NCBI GenBank assembly: GCA_024400295.1
Contig: JAKSNA010000025.1
Span: forward strand, 1 to 37,876
Source: Bacteroidales bacterium
GTDB lineage: Bacteria > Bacteroidota > Bacteroidia > Bacteroidales > F082
Length of the DNA: 37,876 nucleotides
Direction: 5' to 3'
Shown: piece by piece, positions 7,394 through 17,076 of the stretch
Layout: every line of letters begins with the position of its first letter
How positions within the stretch are numbered: position 1 is the first letter of the stretch
Program-made: the position numbers and the translations under genes
Notes under the pieces: generated by a model
Told to the model about the DNA's origin: nothing
The model's database searches: none
The model's input: the letters and a program-made list of their open reading frames with translations, nothing else

Positions 7394-8704
7394 TTAACTC
7401 CTATTGCTCATCGCCTCAACAGGTTTCACGTTCACGGCCTTCCATGCCGGTGCGATGCCGGCGACAACTCCGCTGACTATCAACACCAATGTCGCCATGA
7501 ACACGATTTTCACGTCAACGCTCAAATCCAGGAAGACCGCCGCTTCGTTCGCACCTTTCCCGGCATTGACGGCCTCCATGATTTTGTTGATCACCTCCAT
7601 CAAGCCCATCCCGACGAACATCCCGGCGTAGCCGAACACCGTGGTGATGATGAGCGCCTCCATGACTATCGACATGAGTATCGACCGCGGCTTCGCACCG
7701 AGCGCCTTCCTGATGCCTATCTCAGACGTCCTCTCCTTGACGGTGATGCGCATGATGTTTGTCACGCCGACGACGCCCGAAATCAACATGGCGATGCCGA
7801 TGACCCAGATGAAGATGTTGATGGTGTTGAAAATCTTGTTCGTCTCCAAGGCGTTAAGCATCTGACTGTCAATCCAGACGCCGCGCTGGTCGTCGGGCGA
7901 GAACTCGTGCAGCAGGGCCATGTTACGTTTCAGTTCCTTTCTGAAACTCTCGTTATCTTCTTTGGTGTCGAGGCCGAAAGTGGTGAAAGAAAGCTTGTAA
8001 TATTCATTGTTGACGTTGTAAATCTGCTGGAGCGTCGAGAACGGCGCGTAGCACTGCCCCGTGCCTCCCCACATCATGTCGCTCTCAAAAACGCCTACGA
8101 TGACGTAATTTATGCCGTTGATGCTCACAAACTCGCCGAGTACCGGCACGGTCTCCTCAGGCGACTTCAAGTGCCTCTTGTTTGTTTTCTTCTCCTCCGG
8201 CTGACGGATCTTATTCCTTATCTCATCAGCCGTGTTTTTGTCGATGACAACGACTTTCTCCTTGATTTTCATGTCGTTATCATTGATAAAACGACCTTCC
8301 ACAATTTTGATGCCCTGAATGTTTTTGAAGATAGGCCGCACGCCGTCGATCTGCACCGACTTCGACTTGTCGGAGAAAATGAGTGTGCCGCCCTTGGTGA
8401 AGACTGGCGACACCTCATCCACGTGATATAAATGATTTTCAAGGTATTCGATGTCTTTGTCTGTCAACGGAATCCAGCGGTTCGCCTTGTGGCCTTTGTA
8501 CGGCAGCTCTGTTGAACTCGACCAGATGGTATATGTGTTCCTGGCTCGGTCGGCGAAATTGCTGCTGACGCCGTTTTTCAGGCCGTTGCCCACCGAAAGC
8601 AGGATGATGAGCATGAAGATGCCCCACGAGATCGCAAAACCCGTGAGAACCGTCCGCAGCTTGTTGCGCCGCAACGCCATGAATATCTCCGACCAAAAAT
8701 CCAT
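7394..8704 (-). CDS. MacB-like ABC transporter permease (FtsX family), first permease
   Basis: 436 residues with the same architecture as its downstream neighbour: TM1 near residues 18-42 (FAISWGIFMLIILLSVGNGLKNG), a periplasmic core, and three C-terminal TM helices. The cytoplasmic coupling motif is TVKERTSEIGIRKALGAKP. The core is distinct, with a charged insert, RNKIRQPEEKKTNKRHLK, at about residues 165-182. Two unequal permeases in tandem are common in Bacteroidota exporters of this class. The gap to the next gene is 43 bases, so they are probably co-transcribed. Confidence 0.93.
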   Translation of the reverse strand: MDFWSEIFMALRRNKLRTVLTGFAISWGIFMLIILLSVGNGLKNGVSSNFADRARNTYTIWSSSTELPYKGHKANRWIPLTDKDIEYLENHLYHVDEVSPVFTKGGTLIFSDKSKSVQIDGVRPIFKNIQGIKIVEGRFINDNDMKIKEKVVVIDKNTADEIRNKIRQPEEKKTNKRHLKSPEETVPVLGEFVSINGINYVIVGVFESDMMWGGTGQCYAPFSTLQQIYNVNNEYYKLSFTTFGLDTKEDNESFRKELKRNMALLHEFSPDDQRGVWIDSQMLNALETNKIFNTINIFIWVIGIAMLISGVVGVTNIMRITVKERTSEIGIRKALGAKPRSILMSIVMEALIITTVFGYAGMFVGMGLMEVINKIMEAVNAGKGANEAAVFLDLSVDVKIVFMATLVLIVSGVVAGIAPAWKAVNVKPVEAMSNRS

Positions 8705-8797
8705 TTACACCAGTTTTTTGTTTTGAGAGTGAAGAGTGGAGTTTTAAATATTTAAATTCCTCAACTTCTCTTAACCCTCCTCTTTAATCTCTTAACT

Positions 8798-9505
8798 TTA
8801 TTTCACTTCTCTTTCAAAATCAACGATTTGTGAGTTATTTTCCTCAATATTCTCAATTATTCCGTCTTTAAGATGAACAATCTTGTTTGTCAGATTCGCA
8901 ATTCCTCTTTCGTGCGTCACTATAATCATTGTTATTCCCGAGGCGTTCACTTCGTGAAGGATTTTCATCACCTCGATGGAAGTCTTGCTGTCCAAAGCGC
9001 CCGTCGGCTCGTCGGCGAGGATGATTTTCGGCGATGTCACCAAGGCACGCGCTATCGAGACCCTCTGTTTCTGTCCGCCCGAAAGCTCGTTCGGGTAATG
9101 CCCGGCCCAGTCTTTCAAGCCGAAACGGTCGAGATACTCCATTGCCATCATATTGCGTTTTTTTCGCGGAACACCTTGATAATAAAGCGGTAACGCCACA
9201 TTCTCGACAGCCGTCTTGAAAGGTATCAGGTTGAACGACTGGAAAATGAACCCTATCATCTTGTTGCGGTATTCCGCGGCTTGGTTCTCCGACAGGTTCT
9301 TCACCAGCTTGCCGGCGAGGTAATAGCTGCCGCCGTCGTAGTTGTCGAGAATGCCGAGGATGTTTAGCAACGTCGATTTGCCGGAACCCGACGCCCCCAT
9401 GATGGAGACCAGCTCGCCTTCCCCAACGTTCAAATCTATACCCTTGAGCACATGCAACGGCTGCGCCCCGAAATATGTCTTGTTTATTCCCTCGAGTTTT
9501 ATCAT
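8798..9505 (-). CDS. ABC transporter ATP-binding protein (MacB/LolD-type)
   Basis: Nucleotide-binding subunit of 235 residues. Walker A GASGSGKS is at residues 37-44, the Q-loop at [10 protein letters not shown], the ABC signature LSGGQ at 141-145, Walker B ILADEP at 162-167, followed by the D-loop and the switch His in IIVTHER. Sequence and length fit the MacB/LolD/FtsE clade that powers FtsX-like permeases. It is the first gene of the exporter cluster, has its own -7 box, and lies after the terminator of the MoxR operon, so it probably starts a new transcription unit. Confidence 0.95.
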   Translation of the reverse strand: MIKLEGINKTYFGAQPLHVLKGIDLNVGEGELVSIMGASGSGKSTLLNILGILDNYDGGSYYLAGKLVKNLSENQAAEYRNKMIGFIFQSFNLIPFKTAVENVALPLYYQGVPRKKRNMMAMEYLDRFGLKDWAGHYPNELSGGQKQRVSIARALVTSPKIILADEPTGALDSKTSIEVMKILHEVNASGITMIIVTHERGIANLTNKIVHLKDGIIENIEENNSQIVDFEREVK

Positions 9506-9530
9506 ACTGTACTATTAAACTAATACACCG

Positions 9531-9538
9531 CAAAAATA
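9531..9538 (-). promoter_or_regulatory. -7 box for the ABC exporter operon
   Basis: Minus-strand TATTTTTG, matching TAnnTTTG, about 26 bases before the ATPase start codon. Transcription would begin roughly 20 bases before the ATG. No clear -33 element was found at standard spacing. Confidence 0.5.
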
Positions 9539-9611
9539 GTATTAATTTTTCACATGGAGCGAAAAAAATGAAAAAAATTTTATTGAAAAAGTAATTATTA
9601 TAAATATAATA

Positions 9612-9649
9612 ATCAAAAACAGACTGACTAAATTGATAGTCAATCTGTT
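9612..9649 (-). terminator. Intrinsic terminator of the foldase-MoxR operon
   Basis: On the minus strand a 12-bp stem (arms 9638-9649 and 9618-9629, one G-U pair) encloses an 8-base loop and runs into UUUUUGAUU. It lies about 40-70 bases after the moxR stop and before the ABC promoter. Confidence 0.7.
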
Positions 9650-9686
9650 AAATAAATTTTTTATTAAATTTGGCTTCAAAAAACCG

Positions 9687-10646
9687 TTAAAACAGCCTCG
9701 AAATTATCTCTTCAATGCTTATCCCTTCGGCTTGTGCGGTGTAGTTTCTGACCAAACGATGTCTCAAAACCGGCACTGCGACTTGCTTGACGTCTTCGAT
9801 GTCGGGCGAATATTTGCCGTTCATCAGCGCGTTGGCTTTCGCCCCGATGATGAGATACTGCGATGCACGCGGTCCCGCGCCCCAGCTGAGATACTTGTTA
9901 GCCCACTCATGTGCGCGTTCGGTGCCAGGACGTGTCTTTGAGACCAACGCCACCGCGTATTCATACACGTTGTCAGGGACCGGCACGCGGCGCACGAGCT
10001 GCTGGAAATAAAGAATCTCCTCGGCGTTCATCACTGCCGACACCTTATTATTAATAGCGGCTGTGGTGTTCTTCACCACTGCAATCTCTTCCTCGTATGT
10101 CGGATAGCCAAGGTTGAGGTTGAACATGAAGCGGTCGAGCTGAGCCTCCGGCAACGGATACGTGCCCTCCTGCTCTATCGGGTTCTGTGTGGCAAGCACG
10201 AAAAACGGCGCGTCAAGCCTGTAGGTCTTGCCGGAAACAGTGACATTCTTCTCCTGCATCGCCTCGAGAAGCGCGGCTTGTGTCTTCGGCGGTGTACGGT
10301 TTATCTCATCGGCGAGGACAATGTTCGCAAAGACAGGGCCTTTCACGAACTTGAACTGCCGCGACTCATCGAGGATCTCCGTCCCGACGATGTCCGACGG
10401 CATGAGGTCGGGAGTGAACTGAATGCGGCTGAAGCTTAACCCGAGTGCTTGTCCTATCGTGTTGATCAGCAATGTCTTTGCAAGACCAGGAACTCCGACC
10501 AGGAGGACATGACCCTGACAGAAGATCGACAATATGGTATCGTGGATCACTTCGTTTTGTCCGACAATGACCTTGCCGATTTCATTTTTCAGCAAATGAT
10601 ATTTCTCAACCAAGGCTTTTGCGCCTTCAACGTCTGAATTATACAT
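9687..10646 (-). CDS. MoxR-family AAA+ ATPase
   Basis: AAA+ ATPase of 319 residues. MoxR proteins act as chaperone-like remodelers, usually together with vWA-domain and DUF58 partners. Walker A GVPGLAKT is at residues 51-58, Walker B at VLADEINR, sensor-1 at LATQNPIEQEGTYPLPEAQLDR (trimmed), and the C-terminal lid contains GASPRASQ-like sequence (WGAGPRASQ). Length is normal. It starts three bases after the stop of the upstream foldase gene and is the last gene before a terminator. Oddly, none of the usual downstream DUF58/BatA-type partners is present, so its partner must lie elsewhere or be missing. Confidence 0.94.
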   Translation of the reverse strand: MYNSDVEGAKALVEKYHLLKNEIGKVIVGQNEVIHDTILSIFCQGHVLLVGVPGLAKTLLINTIGQALGLSFSRIQFTPDLMPSDIVGTEILDESRQFKFVKGPVFANIVLADEINRTPPKTQAALLEAMQEKNVTVSGKTYRLDAPFFVLATQNPIEQEGTYPLPEAQLDRFMFNLNLGYPTYEEEIAVVKNTTAAINNKVSAVMNAEEILYFQQLVRRVPVPDNVYEYAVALVSKTRPGTERAHEWANKYLSWGAGPRASQYLIIGAKANALMNGKYSPDIEDVKQVAVPVLRHRLVRNYTAQAEGISIEEIISRLF

Positions 10647-10649
10647 AAC

Positions 10650-12005
10650 TTATTTGGTTACCGACCAGTCGAATTGGAAATCGCACGTGCAGAACTCGTC
10701 ACATATCTTAACATACGATTTGTTCGACTTGGATTTGATCCATTTATTGATGGCTTCTTCGCGTTTTTTCTGCAACGTCCAGTTCTGGATCAGCGAATAG
10801 TCGTCTTTGAGGTTTGCCTTATGTGCTGTTGTTTTCTTCTTGACAATCAACAGCCTGTAAGCGTCTTTGTCTTTACTCGTCTTCATCGGGACGGGGTTGC
10901 TGACCTCACCGACCTGAAGGCTGTTTATCACTCCCGCCACCTGTTGGTCGAGGTCTTCAGGTGCGAACAAGGTGCTGCCTGTCATTTCGTTGACGAGCAC
11001 GCCGCCGCTCACCTTGTTGTCTTCATCGCTGAAGCGTCTGACCGCCTCGTCGAATGTCATGCTGTCGTTTCTGATGAGATTGGCGATGGAGTCGAGTTCA
11101 TCGTAGGCTTTCTGGAGTGCCTCAGGCGCTACCTTAGCTGTCAGCAGGATATGGCGCACATTGACATAGTCGCCGCGGCGTTCGATAAGTTGCAGGATAT
11201 GGAAACCGAACTCAGTCTCAATGACTTCCGATATTTCACCTTCTTTCAGTGTGAATGCCGTGGCTTCGAATTCCGGTGCGAACTCGCCTCTTCCGTGGAA
11301 GCCCAGCTCACCGCCTTTCCTTGCCGAGCCGGGGTCTTCAGAATAAAGCAACGCCAACGTCGAAAACCTGTCGCCTTTCAATATCCTTGCGCGGAGTTGA
11401 TACAGTCTGTCCTTGACGGCGAGTTTCTCATCGAGCGTGATTGGCGGTTTCTTGACGAGTTCGGCTATCTCGTATTCTGAATTTACCATCGGGATTGAAT
11501 CCTGCGGGATGCTGCGGAAAAAATCGCGCACATCGGCGGGGGTCGCTGATGCGCCTTCCACGATCTTCGCCTGAACCTGTTCCGACAAATACCTATCTTT
11601 CACGAGCTGACGCAGCTCATCCTTGATTTCAAGCATGGTCTTGTTATACATCTTCTCCAGATTCTCCTCCGACCCGAGCTGCGCGACATAATGCCTTATC
11701 AGATGGTTCATCTCGCTCTCAACCTGCTCGGGCGTGATCTCGATACTGTCGAGTTCCGCCTGGTTCAGCAGCAGTTTCTGGAAAAGCAAATCCTCCAAGA
11801 TCTGGCATCTGATGCTCTTTGCGCTTCCCTTGACGCCGCCCTGAAGCCGGTATTGCTTGTATTGCTCTTCAATATCCGACTGCAATATGATGTTCTGTCC
11901 GACAACAGCCACGACCTTGTCGATAATCTGCTCCTCTTGCGCGTAAGTTATTGTCTTGCAAAATATTAACAACGCAACAGCAATAATAATCCTTTTAACT
12001 TTCAT
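10650..12005 (-). CDS. SurA-like periplasmic peptidylprolyl isomerase
   Basis: About 451 residues from the chosen ATG at 12005. An upstream in-frame ATG at 12026 would add seven residues before a good signal peptide, MKVKRIIIAVALLIFCKTITYAQ, so the inner start is preferred. A SurA N-terminal domain (IDKVVAVVGQNIILQSDIEEQ) is followed by two parvulin domains. The first carries YSEDPGSARKGGELGFHGRGEF and the family ending FGFHILQLIERRGD; the second (VRHILLTAKV..) is less conserved. It helps fold outer-membrane proteins in the periplasm. It lies between a second PPIase and moxR in a tight operon. Confidence 0.93.
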   Translation of the reverse strand: MKVKRIIIAVALLIFCKTITYAQEEQIIDKVVAVVGQNIILQSDIEEQYKQYRLQGGVKGSAKSIRCQILEDLLFQKLLLNQAELDSIEITPEQVESEMNHLIRHYVAQLGSEENLEKMYNKTMLEIKDELRQLVKDRYLSEQVQAKIVEGASATPADVRDFFRSIPQDSIPMVNSEYEIAELVKKPPITLDEKLAVKDRLYQLRARILKGDRFSTLALLYSEDPGSARKGGELGFHGRGEFAPEFEATAFTLKEGEISEVIETEFGFHILQLIERRGDYVNVRHILLTAKVAPEALQKAYDELDSIANLIRNDSMTFDEAVRRFSDEDNKVSGGVLVNEMTGSTLFAPEDLDQQVAGVINSLQVGEVSNPVPMKTSKDKDAYRLLIVKKKTTAHKANLKDDYSLIQNWTLQKKREEAINKWIKSKSNKSYVKICDEFCTCDFQFDWSVTK

Positions 12006-12071
12006 TCTTCGAGATTTTAAAAACAAAAACGCTTCAGAACTGCACGGACAGCGGTCAAAGCCAAACCAGTC

Positions 12072-14081
12072 TTACTTGTTGTAGTATTCTCTAATTTTCT
12101 GCAAAACCTTCTCGTTGACCGTCACGGAATACTTCTCATGGAGTTTTTTCAGCCATTCTGTTTCCATCTGCGCCTGATACGCTGATGTCACGATGCCTCT
12201 CGTCTCCTTGAAAGTCTTCGGCTCCGGCTGACGCACCTCGAGGATCTTGTAAATCTTGGTGGTTTTGTCAACCGTTGAAGGCACGACCGCCACCTTGCCT
12301 GTCTCCCAAGGCATGGCATCGACATCAACGTTGTCGCCTTTCTGGAAGAATATTCTCTTTACCGACACGTTGTTGAATTTGCTGTCGCCTTTCACTATCG
12401 CCCTGACGGAATCAAAGTCAAGGTCTTGATTGACAATGACATTCAACGTATCGACCAACTCCGGCTTCATTGTTGTCACAACCATCGCGTTCACGCGGTC
12501 ACCCCAGACGTATTCATTCTTGTGTTCTTCATAATAATTCTGAATGCCCGTCGTGTCTTTCACGGCCTTGTTCCAGACCTCCTTTTCCATAAGGTCGAAC
12601 AGAAGTATGCCGTCATGATATTCATTTACAAGCAATTCAAACTCAGGATATTTCGTTTCAAGATGTGTATCTTCGTAATTGAAGACCGACTCTTTGACGA
12701 AATCGGCATAGAAATCGTAGGCCATCTCCGCCGGCTGCAGGAACGGTTCGCTTCTCTGGTTATCAACGATGTAATCGATGAAATTCTGGACTGTATATTT
12801 GTCTTTGCCGATTTTGAAGATGACCTTATTGGAATCAACCGCGGGTGACACGACATAAGCGCCTTGTGTGAGCGTGCTGTCGATAGATGTGATGAATGCG
12901 TCTTTCACCTTTGTGTATTCCTTGAAGTTGTTGTCTCTCATGAGTCGTTTCAGCACGATCTCCTCACTGACGCTGGCACGCATATCCTTCTCAATGCGTT
13001 TCTTGATGTTTTCTTTCTCTTCGGCATAGTCTTTCACGCCGTTGCAGCTGATGAGGCGGATGATATGGTAGCCGTAGTCTGTCTTGACCGGTTCCGAGAA
13101 CTCGCGCGGCTGGAGGCCTTTCACCGCCGTGATGAACTCCGGCACTATCTGGCTCACGCGGAACGGGGAGAGTTTGCCGTTGTTCACGACGGTGCCTCTG
13201 TCGTCGGTGTACTTGCTGACCATGACGTTCCAGTTTTTCCCGTCGGCGTCTATCTGATTATACACGTTCCTTGCCTTTTCAGCGACGAGCGAGTCGGTCT
13301 TGGTCGGGTCGTTTTCATCTACCTTAAGGAAGATGTGAGCCGCGTTGATGATGCCGCAGGCCGGTGTCTTGCTGTTCACCTTGATGATGTGGTAGCCGAA
13401 GCTTGAACGCACCGGCATCGAGACCTCACCTTCTTTGGTGTTGTACGCACCGCTTTCAAACGGATATACCATGTCGAAAGCCGAGAAATAACCGAGTTCG
13501 CCGCTGTTGCCTTTGATGGCGCGGCGTTTTCCCGGAATCTCTTCCATGTCGCGGGCGGAAGGGTCTTCGGAGACCTCTCTCGCCACGGCGTTGAAGTCCT
13601 CGCCTTTCATGATGCGCTCGCGAATCTTCATCGCTTTCTGATAAGCCTTCATGGTGTCGGCAGGCACTGCATGAGCATCACATCTAATAAGGATGTGAGC
13701 CGCGTTGATGTCCCACTGCATGCGTCCGTACGCCTCTTCCACCAGTCTCTCATTGATCTCATCGTTAGAGAAATATGGCTTTGCAAGCTGTGTGCGATAA
13801 CCCTTGAACTCTTTTCTGAATTTTTTGACGGTATCCATGCCAAGGCTTTCAGCCTCAATGACTTTCAGCTTGAAATCAACGAAGAGGTCGAGGTATTCAT
13901 CGACGGTTTTCTTATCGAGAACCTCGCCCATGACGTTGTTCTTCTCATAGATTCCCATGAACTCACCGGCGGTGATGTCCCTGTCGCCGATTGTCATCAT
14001 GGTTTTCGACTTCCAGCTCTGCGCCGAAACGACTGCCGGCAACATTGCCAACACTAATGCTAAAACTTTTATCCTATTCAT
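12072..14081 (-). CDS. Large periplasmic PpiC/parvulin peptidylprolyl isomerase
   Basis: 669 residues with a signal peptide (MNRIKVLALVLAMLPAVVSAQ). Two parvulin domains lie at roughly residues 125-240 and 245-350, each marked by an AAHI start (INAAHILIRCD; INAAHIFLKVD) and a GYHII end (SSFGYHIIKV; TDYGYHIIRL). The C-terminal 300 residues are an extended region with no motif I recognise. This size and arrangement are common in Bacteroidota next to a shorter SurA. It lies 66 bases upstream of the surA-like start and downstream of guaB, and is likely co-transcribed with the surA-like gene and moxR. Confidence 0.9.
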   Translation of the reverse strand: MNRIKVLALVLAMLPAVVSAQSWKSKTMMTIGDRDITAGEFMGIYEKNNVMGEVLDKKTVDEYLDLFVDFKLKVIEAESLGMDTVKKFRKEFKGYRTQLAKPYFSNDEINERLVEEAYGRMQWDINAAHILIRCDAHAVPADTMKAYQKAMKIRERIMKGEDFNAVAREVSEDPSARDMEEIPGKRRAIKGNSGELGYFSAFDMVYPFESGAYNTKEGEVSMPVRSSFGYHIIKVNSKTPACGIINAAHIFLKVDENDPTKTDSLVAEKARNVYNQIDADGKNWNVMVSKYTDDRGTVVNNGKLSPFRVSQIVPEFITAVKGLQPREFSEPVKTDYGYHIIRLISCNGVKDYAEEKENIKKRIEKDMRASVSEEIVLKRLMRDNNFKEYTKVKDAFITSIDSTLTQGAYVVSPAVDSNKVIFKIGKDKYTVQNFIDYIVDNQRSEPFLQPAEMAYDFYADFVKESVFNYEDTHLETKYPEFELLVNEYHDGILLFDLMEKEVWNKAVKDTTGIQNYYEEHKNEYVWGDRVNAMVVTTMKPELVDTLNVIVNQDLDFDSVRAIVKGDSKFNNVSVKRIFFQKGDNVDVDAMPWETGKVAVVPSTVDKTTKIYKILEVRQPEPKTFKETRGIVTSAYQAQMETEWLKKLHEKYSVTVNEKVLQKIREYYNK

Positions 14082-14155
14082 ATTTTCATTTTGATGTCAT
14101 ATTTTCATTTTGCCGTTTATGCGGTCCTTTCACCTAATCACCTAATCACCTAACC

Positions 14156-15628
14156 TCACGCTTTTGTGCTGTAGTTCGGCGACTCGCGGGTGATGGTGAT
14201 GTCGTGCGGATGGCTCTCGCGCATTCCCGACGCGGTGATCTTGATGAAACGTGCGTTGTGCAGCTCCTCGATGGTGTGTGAGCCGGTGTAGCCCATGCCG
14301 GCGCGGAGACCGCCGACCAGCTGATAGACCACTTCCGAGAGGCTGCCTTTGTACGGCACGCGGCCCACGATGCCTTCCGGGACGAGCTTCTTGATGTCGT
14401 CCTCCATATCCTGGAAGTAGCGGTCTTTCGAGCCTTTCTGCATCGCCTCGAGCGAGCCCATGCCGCGGTATGTCTTGTATTTCCTGCCCTCGAAGATGAT
14501 TGTCTCGCCCGGTGACTCGTTGACGCCGGCGAACAGTGAGCCTGCCATTATCGAAGAGGCGCCGGCCGCTATGGCCTTCACGATGTCGCCTGTGTAACGG
14601 ATGCCGCCGTCGGCGATGACGGGTATGCCTGTGCCCTGCAACGCCTGGGCGACGTTATAGACCGCCGTGAGCTGCGGCACGCCGATGCCGGCGATGATGC
14701 GCGTGGTGCAGATGGAGCCAGGCCCGATGCCGACCTTGATGGCATCTACTTCGAGTTTGGCGAGGTCGCGTGCGGCTTCGGCTGTCGCGATGTTCCCGAT
14801 GACGAGGTCGATGTTCGGGAACTCCCTGCGGAGCTGTCTCGTCACGTTGAACACGTTCTGCGAGTGGCCGTGGGCCGTGTCAACGACTATGGCATCGACG
14901 CCGGCGTCAACGAGGGCGTGGGCGCGCTCCATCGTGTTGTATGTGATGCCGACAGCGGCAGCAACTCTCAGACGGCCATGCTCGTCCTTTGAGGCGTTCG
15001 GTCTCGCCTTGATCTTGATGATGTCCTTGTATGTGATGAGTCCGATGAGGTGGTTCTGCTTGTCAACGACGGGCAGCTTCTCTATCTTGTGCTCCTGGAG
15101 GATGTCGGCTGCCGTGGCGAAGTCGGTGAACTCCGTCGTGGTGACAAGGTTCTCCTTTGTCATGACCTCCGAGATCGGACGGTCGGTGCGGCGTTCAAAA
15201 CGGAGGTCGCGGTTTGTGACGATGCCGACGAGCTTGTTGTCGTCGTTGACCACCGGGATGCCGCCGATGTGGTATTCATTCATGATTTTCAGAGCGTCGC
15301 ACACCAATGCGCCTTCCCTGATGGTGACCGGGTTGATGATCATGCCGTTCTCGGCGCGTTTCACCTTCGTCACCTCGGCGGCCTGCTGCTCTATCGTCAT
15401 GTTCTTGTGAAGCACGCCGATGCCGCCTTCCTGCGCGATGGCAATCGCCATCGGAGCCTCCGTCACAGTGTCCATGCCCGCCGTCACGATAGGGATGTTA
15501 AGCATGATGCGACGCGAGAAATTAGTCCTCAAATCGGCATCACGAGGAATGATGTTGCTGTAAGCTGGAATTAACAGAACGTCGTCGTAGGTCAAACCTT
15601 CTTCAACAAATTTTTCGTCTTTTGTCAT
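14156..15628 (-). CDS. guaB: Inosine-5'-monophosphate dehydrogenase
   Basis: Catalyses NAD-dependent oxidation of IMP to XMP, the committed step of GMP synthesis, in the cytosol. The 490-residue length is standard. The N-terminal barrel strand [14 protein letters not shown] is followed by two CBS domains inserted at about residues 95-215. The active-site loop GPGSICTTR holds the catalytic Cys at about residue 307, and the flap region [10 protein letters not shown] and C-terminal [11 protein letters not shown] are intact. It begins after a roughly 340-base gap with a -7 box. guaB adjacent to periplasmic foldase genes is a familiar Bacteroidales arrangement (from memory). Confidence 0.97.
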   Translation of the reverse strand: MTKDEKFVEEGLTYDDVLLIPAYSNIIPRDADLRTNFSRRIMLNIPIVTAGMDTVTEAPMAIAIAQEGGIGVLHKNMTIEQQAAEVTKVKRAENGMIINPVTIREGALVCDALKIMNEYHIGGIPVVNDDNKLVGIVTNRDLRFERRTDRPISEVMTKENLVTTTEFTDFATAADILQEHKIEKLPVVDKQNHLIGLITYKDIIKIKARPNASKDEHGRLRVAAAVGITYNTMERAHALVDAGVDAIVVDTAHGHSQNVFNVTRQLRREFPNIDLVIGNIATAEAARDLAKLEVDAIKVGIGPGSICTTRIIAGIGVPQLTAVYNVAQALQGTGIPVIADGGIRYTGDIVKAIAAGASSIMAGSLFAGVNESPGETIIFEGRKYKTYRGMGSLEAMQKGSKDRYFQDMEDDIKKLVPEGIVGRVPYKGSLSEVVYQLVGGLRAGMGYTGSHTIEELHNARFIKITASGMRESHPHDITITRESPNYSTKA

Positions 15629-15699
15629 AATTCAATAGATATGTACCGAAACCGGTTTTGTTATTAACGTTGATTTATTCTCTTAATTTTATTAATCTG

Positions 15700-15707
15700 C
15701 AAAATTA
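15700..15707 (-). promoter_or_regulatory. -7 box for guaB
   Basis: Minus-strand TAATTTTG, fitting TAnnTTTG, about 72 bases before the guaB ATG. This predicts a leader of about 65 nt. The -33 element is weak. Confidence 0.45.
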
Positions 15708-15908
15708 CAAAAAATAATCCAACGTCCGACTTAAAATTTCAATAACTTTATGGAGACGAAATAACGTGTCACAAATCGTCATCTGAAAGTGAAAAAAACA
15801 TCGGTATGTCGCTGAATTTCAGTCGGGACACAAGCCGCGAAGCATAAAGAAACATCGTAAATCCAATACGTCAGATGAAGTTTTGGATCTTAAATCTTTA
15901 AACCACAT

Positions 15909-15938
15909 AAAAAAGTGCCGCCTTTGCGACGACACTTT
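15909..15938 (-). terminator. Intrinsic terminator after the hypothetical membrane gene
   Basis: Minus-strand RNA folds into an 11-bp stem (AAAGUG UCGUC / GGCGG CACUUU, two G-U pairs) with a GCAAA loop and a U6 tail. It starts about 30 bases past the stop of the gene at 15969. Confidence 0.8.
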
Positions 15939-15968
15939 CTCGAATAACTAACCTCTGTAAACTAACAA

Positions 15969-16499
15969 TTATTTGCTCGACTTCAGCTTCCCGATGAGCC
16001 GTTCGGCATCGTCGCCGCGGAAGACGTAAACCTCGGAGGACGGTTTGTACTCGAACGGCTCGTATTTCTGCACCTGTATTGCGATGTATTTGTTGTCGCG
16101 TGAGAAATAGAAAACGACCTGCACATTTCCGTCAGGCTGCCGCCGTACGTTGTCGAATCCGTCAAAATCCTTGTTCGCCAAAGCCACTTTTATGCCGTGT
16201 AAATCATTGGCACTGAAATATATATGGTCTTTTGAAACAACAGAACCTGTTGACGTGTCAATCAGTTTGTTTCTCTGTCCGAAAATAAGGTAAAGTGCCA
16301 CGCCGATGGCCACGACACCGAAAAAGACCTCCGTCGAAGAGCCCAAGTTGCTCTCGACATTTCCCGACATGACGAACAGAACGCTGGCAAGCGCAACGAG
16401 TATTGAACTCAAAATGAATGATATGATGTTTGTTTTTTTCTCCACATCCGGGAGCTGGCAACTGTTTATGTTTTCTGATAATATTGCTATTGTATTCAT
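15969..16499 (-). CDS. Hypothetical two-TM membrane protein
   Basis: 176 residues, not recognised. A polar N-terminus of about 22 residues precedes two hydrophobic helices (about 25-45 and 54-73), separated by a short loop and followed by a basic RNK. The C-terminal 95 residues look like a compact alpha/beta domain (HIYFSANDLHGIKVALANKD, VQVVFYFSRDNKYIAIQVQKYEPFEY, a RLIGKL end) that would face the cytosol. A strong terminator follows. It is separated from its upstream neighbour by a 7-base tandem repeat. I cannot offer a function. Confidence 0.7.
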   Translation of the reverse strand: MNTIAILSENINSCQLPDVEKKTNIISFILSSILVALASVLFVMSGNVESNLGSSTEVFFGVVAIGVALYLIFGQRNKLIDTSTGSVVSKDHIYFSANDLHGIKVALANKDFDGFDNVRRQPDGNVQVVFYFSRDNKYIAIQVQKYEPFEYKPSSEVYVFRGDDAERLIGKLKSSK

Positions 16500-16569
16500 G
16501 TTGTAAAAGTAAAATTTGATGTTTGAAAATAACTAACGAGATTTCCCTCCGTGAAAAACCTCTACTAAA

Positions 16570-16590
16570 GACTAAAGACTAAAGACTAAA
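16570..16590. repeat. 7-bp tandem repeat, three copies
   Basis: Three perfect copies of gactaaa just past the stop of the next gene. The heptamer period matches several other intergenic arrays here. Confidence 0.8.
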
Positions 16591-16593
16591 ACA

Positions 16594-16965
16594 TCAAATC
16601 CTGAAATGCCTCAACATCACGACGAAGAAATCGTTTGGCGAGGCGAAGCAGCACAACGACTGCGGTGAGGTCTTTGGTCCGAAAAACTTGAAATTGATTG
16701 GTAACCGTTTTGGAATCACGGTGTTGTTGGTCGTATTCTGGGTCTTTTTCAGTGATGTTGACTGAATGTGCGGCACCGGCACGGAATCATGGAAGTAAGG
16801 GACTGACATCACGTCATGCGAGGTGTTGAACGATGTCTCGACCTGTTTCTGCAAATCATTGATGGCATTCCCATACACCTCATTTTGAGAGATATACGGA
16901 TATATCATATTGATAAGCAGGCACAGAGCCGCCGCAACGACGATATGTATGTGATGTCTTCTCAT
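16594..16965 (-). CDS. Small hypothetical exported or anchored protein
   Basis: 123 residues. MRRHHIHIVVAAALCLLINM gives a basic start and a hydrophobic segment (about 8-24), suggesting a signal anchor or signal peptide. The rest is low in motifs: Asn, Ser and Thr rich in the middle, with a hydrophobic Cys-containing tail (SLCCFASPNDFFVVMLRHF). A -7 box with a plausible -33 TTG stands just before the ATG, which supports it being a real gene. No family is recognised, and the tail could include repeat-derived or degenerate sequence. Confidence 0.5.
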   Translation of the reverse strand: MRRHHIHIVVAAALCLLINMIYPYISQNEVYGNAINDLQKQVETSFNTSHDVMSVPYFHDSVPVPHIQSTSLKKTQNTTNNTVIPKRLPINFKFFGPKTSPQSLCCFASPNDFFVVMLRHFRI

Positions 16966-16981
16966 CTTAAAATTCAGGTCG

Positions 16982-17010
16982 CAAAATTAAGAACTTTCTC
17001 GCCACAACAA
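16982..17010 (-). promoter_or_regulatory. -33/-7 promoter for the small hypothetical gene
   Basis: Minus-strand TTG (17008-17010), 18 bases, then TAATTTTG (16982-16989). This is the best-spaced Bacteroidota-type promoter in the window. Transcription would start about 10 bases before the ATG. Confidence 0.5.
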
Positions 17011-17054
17011 CACATTTTTTAAAAATTTGTTTTACGCCGTTTTCAAAATTTATC

Positions 17055-17062
17055 TATTTTTG
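17055..17062 (+). promoter_or_regulatory. -7 box for the LD-carboxypeptidase gene
   Basis: TATTTTTG, a match to TAnnTTTG, ends 14 bases before the preferred ATG at 17077. It implies a leader of about 9 nt and argues against the TTG at 17071 as the start. Confidence 0.5.
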
Positions 17063-17076
17063 GAAAATTTTTGAAC

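Larger units (their letters stand above)
15629..15968. other. Gene-free stretch between guaB and the next hypothetical gene
   Basis: 340 bases without a supportable ORF. It holds the guaB -7 box near its left end and a terminator for the gene at 15969-16499 near its right end. The middle (about 15720-15900) is unremarkable mixed sequence; I see no riboswitch that I can name. Confidence 0.7.

Noticed and set aside
12006..12026. Earlier start for the SurA-like protein
   Set aside because: It would put seven residues in front of an already good signal peptide.
17071..17076. TTG start for the LD-carboxypeptidase
   Set aside because: An ATG lies two codons downstream and gives the usual short N-terminus.
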